IMG/VR virus record: IMGVR_UViG_3300015371_000063
Coordinates: 1 to 48,095 of that record
Strand: one strand, 5' to 3'
Length of the DNA stretch: 48,095 nucleotides
Source of the DNA: a virus
A program made the translations under genes and the position numbers. The notes under the pieces were generated by a model, which was not told where the DNA came from, did not search any database, and worked only from the letters and a program-made list of their open reading frames with translations. Of this stretch, positions 1-8,175 are shown piece after piece (the stretch's first letter is position 1; every line of letters begins with the position of its first letter).

Positions 1-123
1 AATCGGCCGCCTCGGGCAACACTTGAACCGGGCCAAACGTGACGTAAGGCTTGGCCGTTTCGTCCGGCACGAAATCGTAAACGCGATTACCGACGATCGC
101 GCTCACCCCGGCGTCGGTGGTGA
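1..123. repeat. Left copy of 123-bp exact terminal direct repeat
   Basis: Bases 1-123 are identical to 47973-48095. Joining the ends restores one uninterrupted tail-terminator reading frame across the junction. A true fixed genome end would cut that gene, so I read the repeat as an assembly overlap of a circular or circularly permuted molecule. The unique length is then 47,972 bp. Confidence 0.95.
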
Positions 124-169
124 TCCGCTGCCGAATCGCCGTTTGCAATGCGACCGACGAGTCAATCAT
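1..169 (-). CDS. Tail terminator/completion protein (DUF3168-like), 5' part
   Basis: This is the N-terminal part (about 56 codons) of the gene whose remainder lies at 47731-48095. On the closed circle the gene encodes 136 residues, beginning MIDSSVALQTAIRQ. The ATG at 167-169 overlaps the stop of the upstream gp10-like gene (162-164), so translation is probably coupled. Proteins of this family cap the tail tube and join it to the head. The position between the gp10-like gene and the major tail protein is the standard one. It looks broken only because the contig was cut here. Confidence 0.8.
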   Translation of the reverse strand, partial: MIDSSVALQTAIRQRITTDAGVSAIVGNRVYDFVPDETAKPYVTFGPVQVLPEAAD

Positions 170-623
170 GCCAGTTCTTTTTGATTTCGGCTTTGGCGGT
201 GGCCTTCAAGGCGCGGCGAATGTCGTCCTTGCGGGCGCGGTAGCTCGACCAAAAGAACGGATGCGCGTGCATTTTTTGCGTGCCGAATTCCTGCGCCAAT
301 GCGTAGTCGTATGAGCCGCCGCCGAACACGGCGCGCCGCACCCGCGCAACAACCCCGCCGCCGCTTGCCCCGCCGCCGATTGTGGTTGTTGGCCCGCCGG
401 CCCGCACGAGCACGCGCATTTCGCCGCGACCTTTTTCGACCCGGATCGAATCGCGAAGCCTTCCGCGATGCTTGTCGTCGGGGCCGCCGATCGGCACCTT
501 TATGATCATCGAGCCGCGCAACAATTCGGCCTGACGAATTGTCTGCGCCAGGATCGGCGCCTTAAGCTCGGCCGGCAGCAAGGCTAAGATCGCCTGCAAT
601 CTTGTGACCGATTGATTGGCCAT
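162..623 (-). CDS. HK97 gp10-like head-tail/tail completion protein
   Basis: A 153-residue protein in the slot held by HK97 gp10-like proteins, which act in head-tail joining or tail completion. An N-terminal helical region (LQAILALLPAELKAPIL) is followed by a basic, glycine-rich middle and a segment ending GTQKMHAHPFF, the aromatic 'hPFF' ending common in gp10-like proteins before a C-terminal helix with many Lys/Ala. I chose the ATG at 623 because it overlaps the stop of the preceding gene (TAATG). A longer form starting at 644 would run into that gene. Family assignment rests on position, size and the HPFF motif. Confidence 0.75.
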   Translation of the reverse strand: MANQSVTRLQAILALLPAELKAPILAQTIRQAELLRGSMIIKVPIGGPDDKHRGRLRDSIRVEKGRGEMRVLVRAGGPTTTIGGGASGGGVVARVRRAVFGGGSYDYALAQEFGTQKMHAHPFFWSSYRARKDDIRRALKATAKAEIKKNWHD

Positions 624-838
624 TATCGCGGTCGCCGTTGCCACACATGGCCGGCATCGACCGAGCCGACCGCGTTGATGTCCTCGCCCGCAAGAATGTG
701 GCCGGCGCCGGCCCGCTCGATTGCCGATGCGGCGGCGTCGATGACGCGCCGATAGATCACGCCGGCAAGAAACCGCACCATGATCCGCCGGTCGCGCGGC
801 GTGTAATCATAATTGCTTGTCATCTGCACGGTTTTCAT
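623..838 (-). CDS. Small hypothetical protein between head-tail adaptor and gp10-like protein
   Basis: A 71-residue protein, MKTVQMTSNYDYTPR..., with a central helix rich in Ala/Arg (VIYRRVIDAAASAIERAG) and no recognised domain. It starts 6 bp after the adaptor stop, and its stop overlaps the next ATG, so it is embedded in the head-tail connector operon. A role in connector assembly is likely from context only. An extra small ORF here is not part of the minimal HK97-type order. Confidence 0.6.
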   Translation of the reverse strand: MKTVQMTSNYDYTPRDRRIMVRFLAGVIYRRVIDAAASAIERAGAGHILAGEDINAVGSVDAGHVWQRRPR

Positions 839-844
839 CGCGCC

Positions 845-1213
845 TCATGTTGCGACGCCGCGCTCGGCGAGCATTTCGAGCCATTGGCCATGCTCGGGCG
901 CGCCCTCGTTGGGATCGATCACCGAACGGATGTTGTAGAGCGTGCCCGACCGTTCATCCTTGGCGCGCCAACCGGCATCGACCCGGCGCGTGCGCGAGGA
1001 TTGCCGAACCGTGATGTTGACCACGTTGGTGCCGCCGAGCCGATCGGCCAACACTTGCTCGCCGCCGAGTCTCGGCCGAACGTTGGCGGCACAAACGAAT
1101 TCCGGCGTCGCCGGAAAGGCCGGCCCCTGCGGCACGCCGTATTCCGCGCCGCTCGACGGCGGCGTCGGCCGTTTATAAAACCCGAATTTCGATCGCAGGT
1201 CGCCGGCTTGCAT
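845..1213 (-). CDS. Head-tail adaptor protein (phage head-tail joining family)
   Basis: A 122-residue protein starting MQAGDLRSKFGFYKR, the typical opening of SPP1 gp16/HK97 gp9-like adaptors ('aG.Lr.ri.iqr'). It ends with a segment like 'YNIRSVIDPNEG...WLEMLAERG', matching the family's conserved 'y.I.gi.dp......l.l.a.rg' end. It should sit below the connector ring and bind the tail terminator. The ATG overlaps the stop of the repeat-protein gene (TGATG). In most relatives this gene directly follows the gp6-like connector. Here about 9.2 kb separate the two. Confidence 0.85.
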   Translation of the reverse strand: MQAGDLRSKFGFYKRPTPPSSGAEYGVPQGPAFPATPEFVCAANVRPRLGGEQVLADRLGGTNVVNITVRQSSRTRRVDAGWRAKDERSGTLYNIRSVIDPNEGAPEHGQWLEMLAERGVAT

Positions 1214-4200
1214 CACAACAGCACCGGTGAGCCGGCCGCCAGATTTCCGGCGCCGAGCGTGACCATCGAGGCGGGGTTGGCCTTGTTGATGTCAATGCGG
1301 AACGCGCCTTGCATCGCGGCGGTCACCGTGTCAGCGGAACGAATGTGCCAATCGAGTTGGCCCTCGTCGGCGGCGGCCGATTCCCATGACGCCCGCCACG
1401 ATCCGCCGGCGATCGGCGCCATCGCGATTTGCTCCTCGACCGGTTTGCGGAAGCGGCGATAGGCCAGATAGAGCATCGCCGAAACCGGCTGCGTCGGGTC
1501 GCCGTTCACGTCGACAAAGGTCACCGTCCAGACCACGGTCGAGCCGCGCACCACAATGTCGGCGTTTGCCATCACGGGCCTCGTTATTCCGTCCTCGGCG
1601 ATTTCCTCGACCGTCACGCTGCCGTCCGCCGTGCCGATGCTCACCGAACCGCCGGCCGGCCAAACGCTGACGACGCCGCCGACGATGATCTTGATCGTGA
1701 AGTTCGGCACGCCGAGCACCGGCGCGCCCGAGGAAAGCGACGCGGCGGTCAACACGTAAAATTGCCCGAGCGATGGCCTTCCGAGGATCGGCTTGCCGGC
1801 CGCCAAGGCCCGCGCCACAAGCTTGTTCTGTTGGACGAGCGTCGCGCTATCGAGGATCGGCGCGCCGGCTCGGAGTGCTACCGCGATGAGCTTGTGCTTT
1901 TCCTTGAGCGAGGGCGTGCCGAGGATCGGCGCGCCGGCCGACACCGGGATTGCGGTGAGCGCCGCGATCTGCCGCAACGTCGCGGCGCTGAATTTCGGCA
2001 AACCGGTTTTGAGCGAAACCGCCGCCGGGATGATGTGATTTTGCGTCAGCGACACCGCGCCGAACGCCGGCCGGCCGGCGGCGAGTGAGGCGGCAACGAT
2101 CCTATGGCGTTGCGTGATCGTCGGCGTGCCGAGGATCGGCGAACCGGGCTTGAACGACACCGCCGCCATCGTTCCGTTGATGAACAATTGCGGCGACGGC
2201 AGGATCGGCGCGCCGGTCTTGAGGTTGGCCGCACCGATGAAATGATATTGCTTGAGCGTTGCGGCGCTGAATGCCGGATGGCCGGCCGTCAGCGATGATG
2301 CCGCAAAGGCATTGAGTTGCGTGAGCGCCGGCGTGCCGAGCGATGGCGAACCGGGTTTGAACGATACCGCCGCCAACACTTGCCGCTGCACGAGCGTCGC
2401 CGCGCCAAATGTCGGCGAGGCGGTGGTGAGGTTGGCGGCGGCGAGGCCGTGCCTTTGGGTAAGCGTTGCCGCGCCGAACGACGGCGAACCGGTCTTGAAG
2501 CTGACCGCCGCCAATTGCCCGGCCTGGAACAATTGCGGCGTGCCGAGCGATGGCGCGCCGGTGGTGAGCGATGCGGCCGAAAGCGTAATGAGGCCCGACG
2601 AAATCGTAACCGTTGGTGACGAGCCGAACGGGCCGCTGTTGGTTAGCTCGGCCCCGACCAGCGCGCCCGAGAATACGGTCAGCGCCGGCGCAACATCGAC
2701 GACCGGCGACGGTGCGGTGAGGTTCGCCGGAACGATGGCACCGGCCGGCACCAAGGCCGGCACGCCGAGCGTCGGCGCACCAACCGAAAACGAAACCGCG
2801 AACAGGCCGCCGAATGCGACAAGCGCGGGCGGGGCGTCGACGACTGGCGACGGTGCGGTGAACGATGCGGCGGTGAGCGGAACAGGTTGAGCGAGCGACA
2901 CCGCGCCAAATGTCGGCGAGGTCGTGGTGAGATTGGCGGCGGCCAACACATGCCGTTGGGCGAGCGTGACCGCGCCGAGCGTCGGCGAGGCGGCGGCGAG
3001 GCTGGCGGCGGCAAGCGCGTGCCGCTGCGTCAATGTCGGTGCGCCAAGCGTCGGCGAGCCGATGGTGAGGTTGATCGCGGCCAATTGGCCGGCTTGCAGC
3101 AATTGCGGCGTTGCCAGGATCGGCGAACCGGCCGCCAGGTTTGCCGCCGCCAGCACATGCCGTTGGCCGAGCGTGACCGCGCCAAATGTCGGCGCGCTTA
3201 CGGTAAACGAGGCGGCGGCTAGAACATTGCTTTGGCCGAGGATGACCGCGCCGAACGTCGGCGCGGCGGTCGTGAGGTTCGTCGCCGCAAGATTATGCCG
3301 CTGCGATAGCGAGGCCGCCGAAAACGATGGCGAACCGGTGGCGAGGGCGGTCGCCGAAAACGTGTGACTTTGAACGACCGTCGCGGTGCCGAACGTCGGC
3401 GCGGCGGTCGTGAGGTTGGCGGCATCGAGCGCGTAAAACACCGTAACCGCCGGTGCCGCGTCGGTGACCGCCGCCGTCGAGGTCAACGCGGCGGCGGCGA
3501 GCGGTGTCTCGCCACCCGGAAGGCTAACCGCGCCGAACGTCGGCGCGCCGGTCGTGAGGTTGGCCGCCGTCAAGCTGCCGTCGGATGCGGTCAGCGCCGG
3601 CGCGGCGTCGATTGTCGCGGCGGGAGCGCTGAAACCGCTCGCCGCAACAACGTTTTGTTGAACGATCGTCGCGGCGCCGAACGATGGCGAGCCGGTGGTT
3701 TTCCCGGCGGCGGCGAGGCCGATGATCTCCTTAAACGCGACGTAACAACTCGCATAGATCGCCGACACATAGGTCGGGTCCGACGCGGCGGCGGTGCCGG
3801 TGACGATCCGGTGCTCGGCGCGACAGCATATCTCGCCGACCGTGCCGGTGGTCGCGCTGTTGCCGTTGCCCCATGCCGTCCACGAGGCCGTTGGCGTCAG
3901 GTTGGTATTGTTGCCGACTTGGCTCGCGATCGCGCGAACCCGCAAGCATTCGACGTTGGCCGTCGTAACGTCGAGCGAGGCTGGATCGGCACCGGTGTTG
4001 TTGACCAGCGTGCCGGGCGTGCCTTCGATCGCGACCGTCGCTCCGGCCGTAATCGAAAATTTCCGGGTCACCAAAGCGGAAGCGTCGACCAGCGTGCCGC
4101 TGCCGAACGTCGCGCGGATAATTCCGCCGGAAGCGAGCCCGCTGGTGGCGACGCCGTACCATATTGAGCTTGACGCACCGGCCTGCGCGGTGAGCGCGTT

Positions 4201-4419
4201 GGCGATCTGGATTGCCTTGGTAAGCGCTTGGCCGCCGACGCCAAGCGTCACGCCACTGCAAGCGTTATCGTCGCCGCCGTTGGCGATGTTGTCGGCCGCA
4301 ACGCAGACGACGACAAATTCGCCGGCCGTAATAACGCCCGAGGTCGTGAGATCAAGCGTCGTCTGATTGTTGTTGGTTGAGCCGGTCTGGCCCGGTGAAC
4401 CGAGATCGCCAAATGCCAT
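1213..4419 (-). CDS. Large tandem-repeat virion protein (about 29 x 23-residue repeats)
   Basis: A 1068-residue protein with three parts. Residues 1-233 are a Gly/Thr/Ala-rich beta-type head domain. Residues about 234-908 hold some 29 repeats of 23 residues, consensus close to LAAANLTTGAPTFGAVTLxQ. The C-terminal part (about 910-1050) has beta strands resembling small phage baseplate/fibre Ig-like domains. The protein closes with a half repeat, LGAGNLAAGSPVLL. The regular hydrophobic spacing suggests a beta-solenoid or fibre shaft. It lies in the virion operon between a 164-residue paralog-family protein and the head-tail adaptor, so it is probably a virion fibre. Whether it sits on the head or tail cannot be read from the sequence. 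Confidence 0.8.
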   Translation of the reverse strand: MAFGDLGSPGQTGSTNNNQTTLDLTTSGVITAGEFVVVCVAADNIANGGDDNACSGVTLGVGGQALTKAIQIANALTAQAGASSSIWYGVATSGLASGGIIRATFGSGTLVDASALVTRKFSITAGATVAIEGTPGTLVNNTGADPASLDVTTANVECLRVRAIASQVGNNTNLTPTASWTAWGNGNSATTGTVGEICCRAEHRIVTGTAAASDPTYVSAIYASCYVAFKEIIGLAAAGKTTGSPSFGAATIVQQNVVAASGFSAPAATIDAAPALTASDGSLTAANLTTGAPTFGAVSLPGGETPLAAAALTSTAAVTDAAPAVTVFYALDAANLTTAAPTFGTATVVQSHTFSATALATGSPSFSAASLSQRHNLAATNLTTAAPTFGAVILGQSNVLAAASFTVSAPTFGAVTLGQRHVLAAANLAAGSPILATPQLLQAGQLAAINLTIGSPTLGAPTLTQRHALAAASLAAASPTLGAVTLAQRHVLAAANLTTTSPTFGAVSLAQPVPLTAASFTAPSPVVDAPPALVAFGGLFAVSFSVGAPTLGVPALVPAGAIVPANLTAPSPVVDVAPALTVFSGALVGAELTNSGPFGSSPTVTISSGLITLSAASLTTGAPSLGTPQLFQAGQLAAVSFKTGSPSFGAATLTQRHGLAAANLTTASPTFGAATLVQRQVLAAVSFKPGSPSLGTPALTQLNAFAASSLTAGHPAFSAATLKQYHFIGAANLKTGAPILPSPQLFINGTMAAVSFKPGSPILGTPTITQRHRIVAASLAAGRPAFGAVSLTQNHIIPAAVSLKTGLPKFSAATLRQIAALTAIPVSAGAPILGTPSLKEKHKLIAVALRAGAPILDSATLVQQNKLVARALAAGKPILGRPSLGQFYVLTAASLSSGAPVLGVPNFTIKIIVGGVVSVWPAGGSVSIGTADGSVTVEEIAEDGITRPVMANADIVVRGSTVVWTVTFVDVNGDPTQPVSAMLYLAYRRFRKPVEEQIAMAPIAGGSWRASWESAAADEGQLDWHIRSADTVTAAMQGAFRIDINKANPASMVTLGAGNLAAGSPVLL
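1696..3720 (-). repeat. Tandem 69-bp coding repeats (about 29 units)
   Basis: The repeat array inside the 1068-residue protein. Units average 23 codons and keep the positions L-A-A-x-x-(L/F)-x-x-x-x-P, then G, then a hydrophobic and Gln/His-rich turn (often QRH). Units alternate between a T-x-G-x-P-x-x-G type and a diverged 'P-V-V-D-x-x-P' type. Units are diverged enough in DNA that recent slippage is not obvious. Boundaries are approximate. Confidence 0.85.
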
Positions 4420-4433
4420 TTGGGTCGCCCCTA

Positions 4434-4928
4434 TCAGCTATTTGGCAACCCCACCGTGATCGCCGGCAATGCGAACGTTTGACCGGCGAGAACCGCGACC
4501 GCGCCGGCGAGCGTTCCGGCCGCCAGCAATTGCGATCCGGCGCTGTCGACGGCGGCCCAATGCGTCGCGGTGCCGCTCGTGCTGATCGATCCGCCGCTGA
4601 ATGGCACGGAAACCACGGCCCGGCCCGGCGTCGGATCGGCAGCGGGCGCACCGAACACGTTGCCGGTGCCGAGGTCCTTGAAGCCGAGCGCGAAGGTGCT
4701 GGTGGCGTCGGTGTAGCTGGTCGGTAGATCGGTGCAGAGATAAATGCGATTGGCCTCGCTATCGAGCTTGATCAGGCCGGCATCGAGCACGCGATCGCCG
4801 AGCAAAATCGTCGTGATGTCGGTCGGCGTATCGCCAAGCCAATTGCCGTCGTCGTCAATGAACGAGGTTATGCCATCATCGTCGGTAACGTCGGTTACGC
4901 CGTTGTCGTCGACGAGTTGCTGGCCCAT
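4434..4928 (-). CDS. Structural protein with LDxGL...ICS domain (paralog C)
   Basis: A 164-residue protein. An Asp-rich N-terminal leader (about 40 residues, DDNGVTDVTDDDGI) precedes a domain of about 120 residues. That domain has GDRVLDAGLIKLDSEANRIY, then TSYTDATSTFALG, NVFGAPAADP, and GTATHWAAVDSAGSQLLAAG. The same ordered motifs occur in the genes at 7028-8002 and 10003-10401, so the three are paralogs. Domain function is unknown. Position and small beta-rich composition suggest a virion adaptor or decoration protein to which fibres attach (inference). Confidence 0.7.
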   Translation of the reverse strand: MGQQLVDDNGVTDVTDDDGITSFIDDDGNWLGDTPTDITTILLGDRVLDAGLIKLDSEANRIYLCTDLPTSYTDATSTFALGFKDLGTGNVFGAPAADPTPGRAVVSVPFSGGSISTSGTATHWAAVDSAGSQLLAAGTLAGAVAVLAGQTFALPAITVGLPNS

Positions 4929-4935
4929 AGCATCA

Positions 4936-5979
4936 CTAAATCTCGTTCACTACGGTTCCGGTGTAGGTCGAATGATAGCCGGCATTAACGGCATTACCCC
5001 GGAGGTAAAGTGATCCACCGTTGCCGATTATCAACGAATTGCCGGTGTTGAAAAAATTGAAGTTGCTGGCGTCAATAATCACCTTGCCCCCAGTGATGTT
5101 GGCAAAGTTTCCCTCAACCGTATGGTCACCGGCCCGCACCGATAACTGGCCGCCAGAGACTTTTAAGAAATTTGCCTGTTCGGTTCTAACCCCGTTCAGG
5201 GACACTACACCGCCAGACATACTTAGCATGTAATCGGTATCGGCTTCGGCCGAAATCCCGTTGATCGAAAGCGAGCCGGCAGAAATCTTATAATTATTCG
5301 CGCCGCTTCCGGCGGCGATGCCGCCGCCGCCGATAACGACATTTCCGGTCGCTGCCGAGCCACGAATATCCAGCCCGGCATTCGTGCTGTTGTTGGTGTA
5401 AAAGTAGCAATTAACAAACGTGTTTCCGTGGCCGCCGTTCCCTGACCTAGCGACAACCACACTGTAAACAAAGTCCATAGCCTGAAAGGTATTGCCCTCC
5501 AAGCCCGCGCTTACGCTGCCGTCCCAATTCAGATCGAGCGCGCAAGTATTGGTTCCATTGATATTGAGACGCATGCTCGACATGGAACAGTTGGCCAGTC
5601 CATTGCTGCGAATGAGCGCAGTTAATGTTCCGCCACCCGGCACACTGCCGGTGTAAGTCAGTTGAGTAGCCCTGGTGCCGGACCCGAAGATCATACCGCC
5701 GGCTACGTTGGTCAAATTAAGCGTGCTGCCGACCCGGTAAACTCCGTTCGGGAAGAACACCGGACGATTAAGATGCGCGTTCGTCGTGCCGTGTGGTGAT
5801 CCAGACGAACCAAACGCAGCATCGAATGCGGCCTGGATGGCCGTCGCGTCATTCGTAGAATCGTCGCCCAGCGCGCCGTAATCCTTGACGTTCACAACGT
5901 CGGATAGCCTATCGCCCAATAGACGGGCAGCCGTTCCATCTGACGACTTGAACGACGATTGCCTTAGATTGAGTGTCAT
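4936..5979 (-). CDS. Beta-helix (pectate-lyase-like) spike/fibre protein 2
   Basis: A 347-residue protein with the start DRLSDVVNVKDYGALGDDST, the conserved entry of pectate-lyase-superfamily tailspikes, followed by AIQAAFDAAFG and a long series of short Asn/Gly/Ser-rich beta strands typical of a right-handed beta helix. It ends YTGTVVNEI. The first 75 residues closely match the neighbour at 5976-7022, while the remainder diverges. Its start overlaps the stop of that neighbour (ATGA). Likely a receptor-binding or glycan-degrading spike. No catalytic residues can be assigned by eye. Confidence 0.8.
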   Translation of the reverse strand: MTLNLRQSSFKSSDGTAARLLGDRLSDVVNVKDYGALGDDSTNDATAIQAAFDAAFGSSGSPHGTTNAHLNRPVFFPNGVYRVGSTLNLTNVAGGMIFGSGTRATQLTYTGSVPGGGTLTALIRSNGLANCSMSSMRLNINGTNTCALDLNWDGSVSAGLEGNTFQAMDFVYSVVVARSGNGGHGNTFVNCYFYTNNSTNAGLDIRGSAATGNVVIGGGGIAAGSGANNYKISAGSLSINGISAEADTDYMLSMSGGVVSLNGVRTEQANFLKVSGGQLSVRAGDHTVEGNFANITGGKVIIDASNFNFFNTGNSLIIGNGGSLYLRGNAVNAGYHSTYTGTVVNEI

Positions 5980-7022
5980 ATGTTCTGCCCAACCGTACCG
6001 GAATAGCCGGTTAGGTAACTCGCATTGTCGAAGGTTGAACCCCTCAGATACAACACGCTGCCGTTCTGAAACTTGCCGTTCGTTGAGTGGCAGCCATCGG
6101 CAATGAGCTTGCCGAATCCCTCTGAACCGGCGTAGTAGCCGTTTGCCGCGTCGTGCAAACAGCCCTCAGTGTAAAGCGGGCCGCCCCATGCAAGGAATTG
6201 AGCATCCTTGCTCACGCATCCAAGGATGGCACATGGATCGCCGCCGGTGTTAATCATGCTTGCGCCGTTGTTTTCAAAGTGACAGGCGAACATACAGATC
6301 GCGGAACCGGTCAGCACCGATAGTCCGTGGGTACTACAATTAGTGAACCGACAACCAAAGCATGTGTGATCAAGCGCATTGCCGCTGTCTACAACGCGCA
6401 GCCCCCACGTATGATCATCGAAGTGACAATTTACGAACACACCCTCGGAGCACAGGCTGGCGGTGCCATAGCCAAGCAGGCATCCGGTAACGGCGTGTTT
6501 AAATCTGACGTTCAAAAACAAATTGCCGCTGCCGGCGTTGCTGTTCGCAAAGGTAGGTGACTTGAAATGATGAAAACATACCGGGCTCGCCGGTGAGCCA
6601 GAAAATTCCAGCGTTAAGTCCTCAATTGACGTAAAGGTCATGAAGTTGGCGGTGAGGATGGTTGTTAGACCGTTGTAACCATTGCCATTGCCGCCGGTGT
6701 AAAGGATTTTGGTCGCATTCATCCCGGCGCCAACAATGCGGCCGCCGTAGACGTTGGTGATGTTCAACGGTATCGTTGTGCGATAGATGCCAGCCGGCAG
6801 CACTACCATTCGATTCTGCTTTGCGCCGTCCTCATTATGGGGCCCCCCCGACGATCCGAAGGCGGCATCAAGCGCCGCCTGAAGCGCCGCCCCGTCATCA
6901 GTGGAATTATCGCCCTTGGCGCCAAAATCCTTGACGTTCACAACGTCGGCCAGCCGGGCGCCCCACGTTCGTTGCGCCGTGCCGTCACGCGACTTGAACG
7001 CAAGGGCTTTTGGATTGACCAT
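5976..7022 (-). CDS. Beta-helix (pectate-lyase-like) spike/fibre protein 1
   Basis: A 348-residue protein starting MVNPKALAFKSRDGTA, with ARLADVVNVKDFGAKGDNST and AALQAALDAAFGSSGGP aligning to the neighbouring spike. The C-terminal three quarters differ and are rich in Cys, His and Asn (CHFDDHTWGLRVVDSGN), as in parallel beta-helix rungs. The ATG at 7022 was preferred because it aligns with the paralog's start. A GTG at 7031 overlaps the upstream stop (GTGA) and is an alternative. Both proteins end YxGTV(G/V)xxI, so the last rungs are also conserved. Confidence 0.8.
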   Translation of the reverse strand: MVNPKALAFKSRDGTAQRTWGARLADVVNVKDFGAKGDNSTDDGAALQAALDAAFGSSGGPHNEDGAKQNRMVVLPAGIYRTTIPLNITNVYGGRIVGAGMNATKILYTGGNGNGYNGLTTILTANFMTFTSIEDLTLEFSGSPASPVCFHHFKSPTFANSNAGSGNLFLNVRFKHAVTGCLLGYGTASLCSEGVFVNCHFDDHTWGLRVVDSGNALDHTCFGCRFTNCSTHGLSVLTGSAICMFACHFENNGASMINTGGDPCAILGCVSKDAQFLAWGGPLYTEGCLHDAANGYYAGSEGFGKLIADGCHSTNGKFQNGSVLYLRGSTFDNASYLTGYSGTVGQNI

Positions 7023-7027
7023 GTCGA

Positions 7028-8002
7028 TCACGCCGCCAATTTCGGCCGCCAAAGATAGATCAGCGACGAACCATCGCCGGTGTACTGTGGCGCGTCGAAT
7101 TGCAGCGGTGCTCCATAGGTGGCAACATTCGACATAAAGAATTGCAAATATATTCCCGTGGTCGTCGTGTCGATTTTGTAAGTGAGACTGCATTTGTAGA
7201 AACCATTGACGGCTGCCGCGATCGCCGTCGACACTATGGCCGTCCCCGTCCCGGCGTGGACGATGTCGCTATCGGTGACGGCGCCGGCTTGAAGATCAAA
7301 GATCGCCGTCAAAAACTCGGCCGAGCCGGTCGCCAAGTCGGCCACATTCAGCACCAGATATCGCCTGCCGTTCATCTTGGCATAAACAGAAAACGTTAGA
7401 TTGGTGTCTGCCGGCATGCCGGTTTCGGAGCGGCTTAAAATATGCCGAGTATTGTTGGCGCTTTCGATCAACGACGACGCCGCGCTGCCGCCGCTCGGGT
7501 CTGTCGTCGTGGCGTTGGTAAAGGTTGCCTCGACCGGACCCCATCCGGCGGTCATGCCGGTGCCGCCCGAGGTGATCAGATTGGTGCCGTCAGATTCGGA
7601 ACCGTCCAGCAAACCGCCGGCCGCCGCCCCGAGCATATGCACGGCAAAGGAAGCGAGCGTGAATTGCTGGCCGCTGGTCACGGCAAGCGAGGCCGCCACC
7701 ACGTCGGTCGCGAGCAAGCGCGAGGCTGCGCTATCGACCGCCGCCCAATGCGTCGCGGTGCCGGTGCCGGTCACGCTGCCGTTGGTGATCGCAACCGAGT
7801 TGACGATCCGGCCGTCGGGCGAGCCCGCCGCCGGCGCGGTGAACGCGGCGCCGGCGCCCCAATTTTTGTTGCCCAACGCAAACGTCGCGGTCGCCTCGGT
7901 GTAGGTCGTCGGCTTGGCCGAGCAAATAAAGATTTTATCGCAATCGTTGTCGAGCGCGGCCAAGCCGGCATCGAGCACTTGATCGCCAAGAGTGAGCGCC
8001 AT
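7028..8002 (-). CDS. Structural protein: LDxGL...ICS domain plus jelly-roll-like C-terminus (paralog B)
   Basis: A 324-residue protein. Residues 1-130 are the shared paralog domain (GDQVLDAGLAALDNDCDKIF, TTYTEATATFALG, GTATHWAAVDSAASRLLATD). The rest looks like a carbohydrate-binding beta sandwich: ATTTDPSGGS, FSVYAKMNGRRYLVL, and FYKCSLTYKIDTTTTGIYLQ, ending PQYTGDGSSLIYLWRPKLAA. That last stretch is typical of 'concanavalin-like' repeats in phage fibre proteins. A virion adaptor domain fused to a sugar-binding module is a reasonable reading. It overlaps the next gene's alternative GTG start. Confidence 0.7.
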   Translation of the reverse strand: MALTLGDQVLDAGLAALDNDCDKIFICSAKPTTYTEATATFALGNKNWGAGAAFTAPAAGSPDGRIVNSVAITNGSVTGTGTATHWAAVDSAASRLLATDVVAASLAVTSGQQFTLASFAVHMLGAAAGGLLDGSESDGTNLITSGGTGMTAGWGPVEATFTNATTTDPSGGSAASSLIESANNTRHILSRSETGMPADTNLTFSVYAKMNGRRYLVLNVADLATGSAEFLTAIFDLQAGAVTDSDIVHAGTGTAIVSTAIAAAVNGFYKCSLTYKIDTTTTGIYLQFFMSNVATYGAPLQFDAPQYTGDGSSLIYLWRPKLAA

Positions 8003-8005
8003 CGA

Positions 8006-8164
8006 TCAGAGCCCCGACGTGATCGGCTTGCCGCCGACCAGATTGCTTGCCGACAGCGTGACGTGCCCGCCGTCATCCGGCTTTTCCGGCTTGTCGGGCT
8101 TGTTCGGATTGTCGGGCTTATCCTCGGGCTTGCCTTTGGGTTTCGGCTCGATCTTATCGGTCAT
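8006..8164 (-). CDS. Small Lys/Pro-rich protein ending in one fibre-type half repeat
   Basis: A 52-residue protein. Its first 30 residues are low complexity (KPKGKPEDKPDNPNKPDKP), giving a stiff, charged linker. Its last 18 residues, TLSASNLVGGKPITSGL, resemble the half repeat at the end of the 1068-residue protein (TLGAGNLAAGSPVLL). The start at 8164 leaves a 12-bp gap from the glycosyltransferase gene. A longer form would overlap that gene. Function unknown. The shared ending suggests the two proteins bind the same partner or fold alike. Confidence 0.6.
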   Translation of the reverse strand: MTDKIEPKPKGKPEDKPDNPNKPDKPEKPDDGGHVTLSASNLVGGKPITSGL

Positions 8165-8175
8165 GGTGTTGCCTC

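Noticed and set aside
1386-4366. Many long plus-strand frames opposite the repeat protein and other late genes
   Set aside because: They are antisense shadows caused by strong GC codon bias: Arg/Ala/Gly-rich, no ribosome sites, no conserved motifs.
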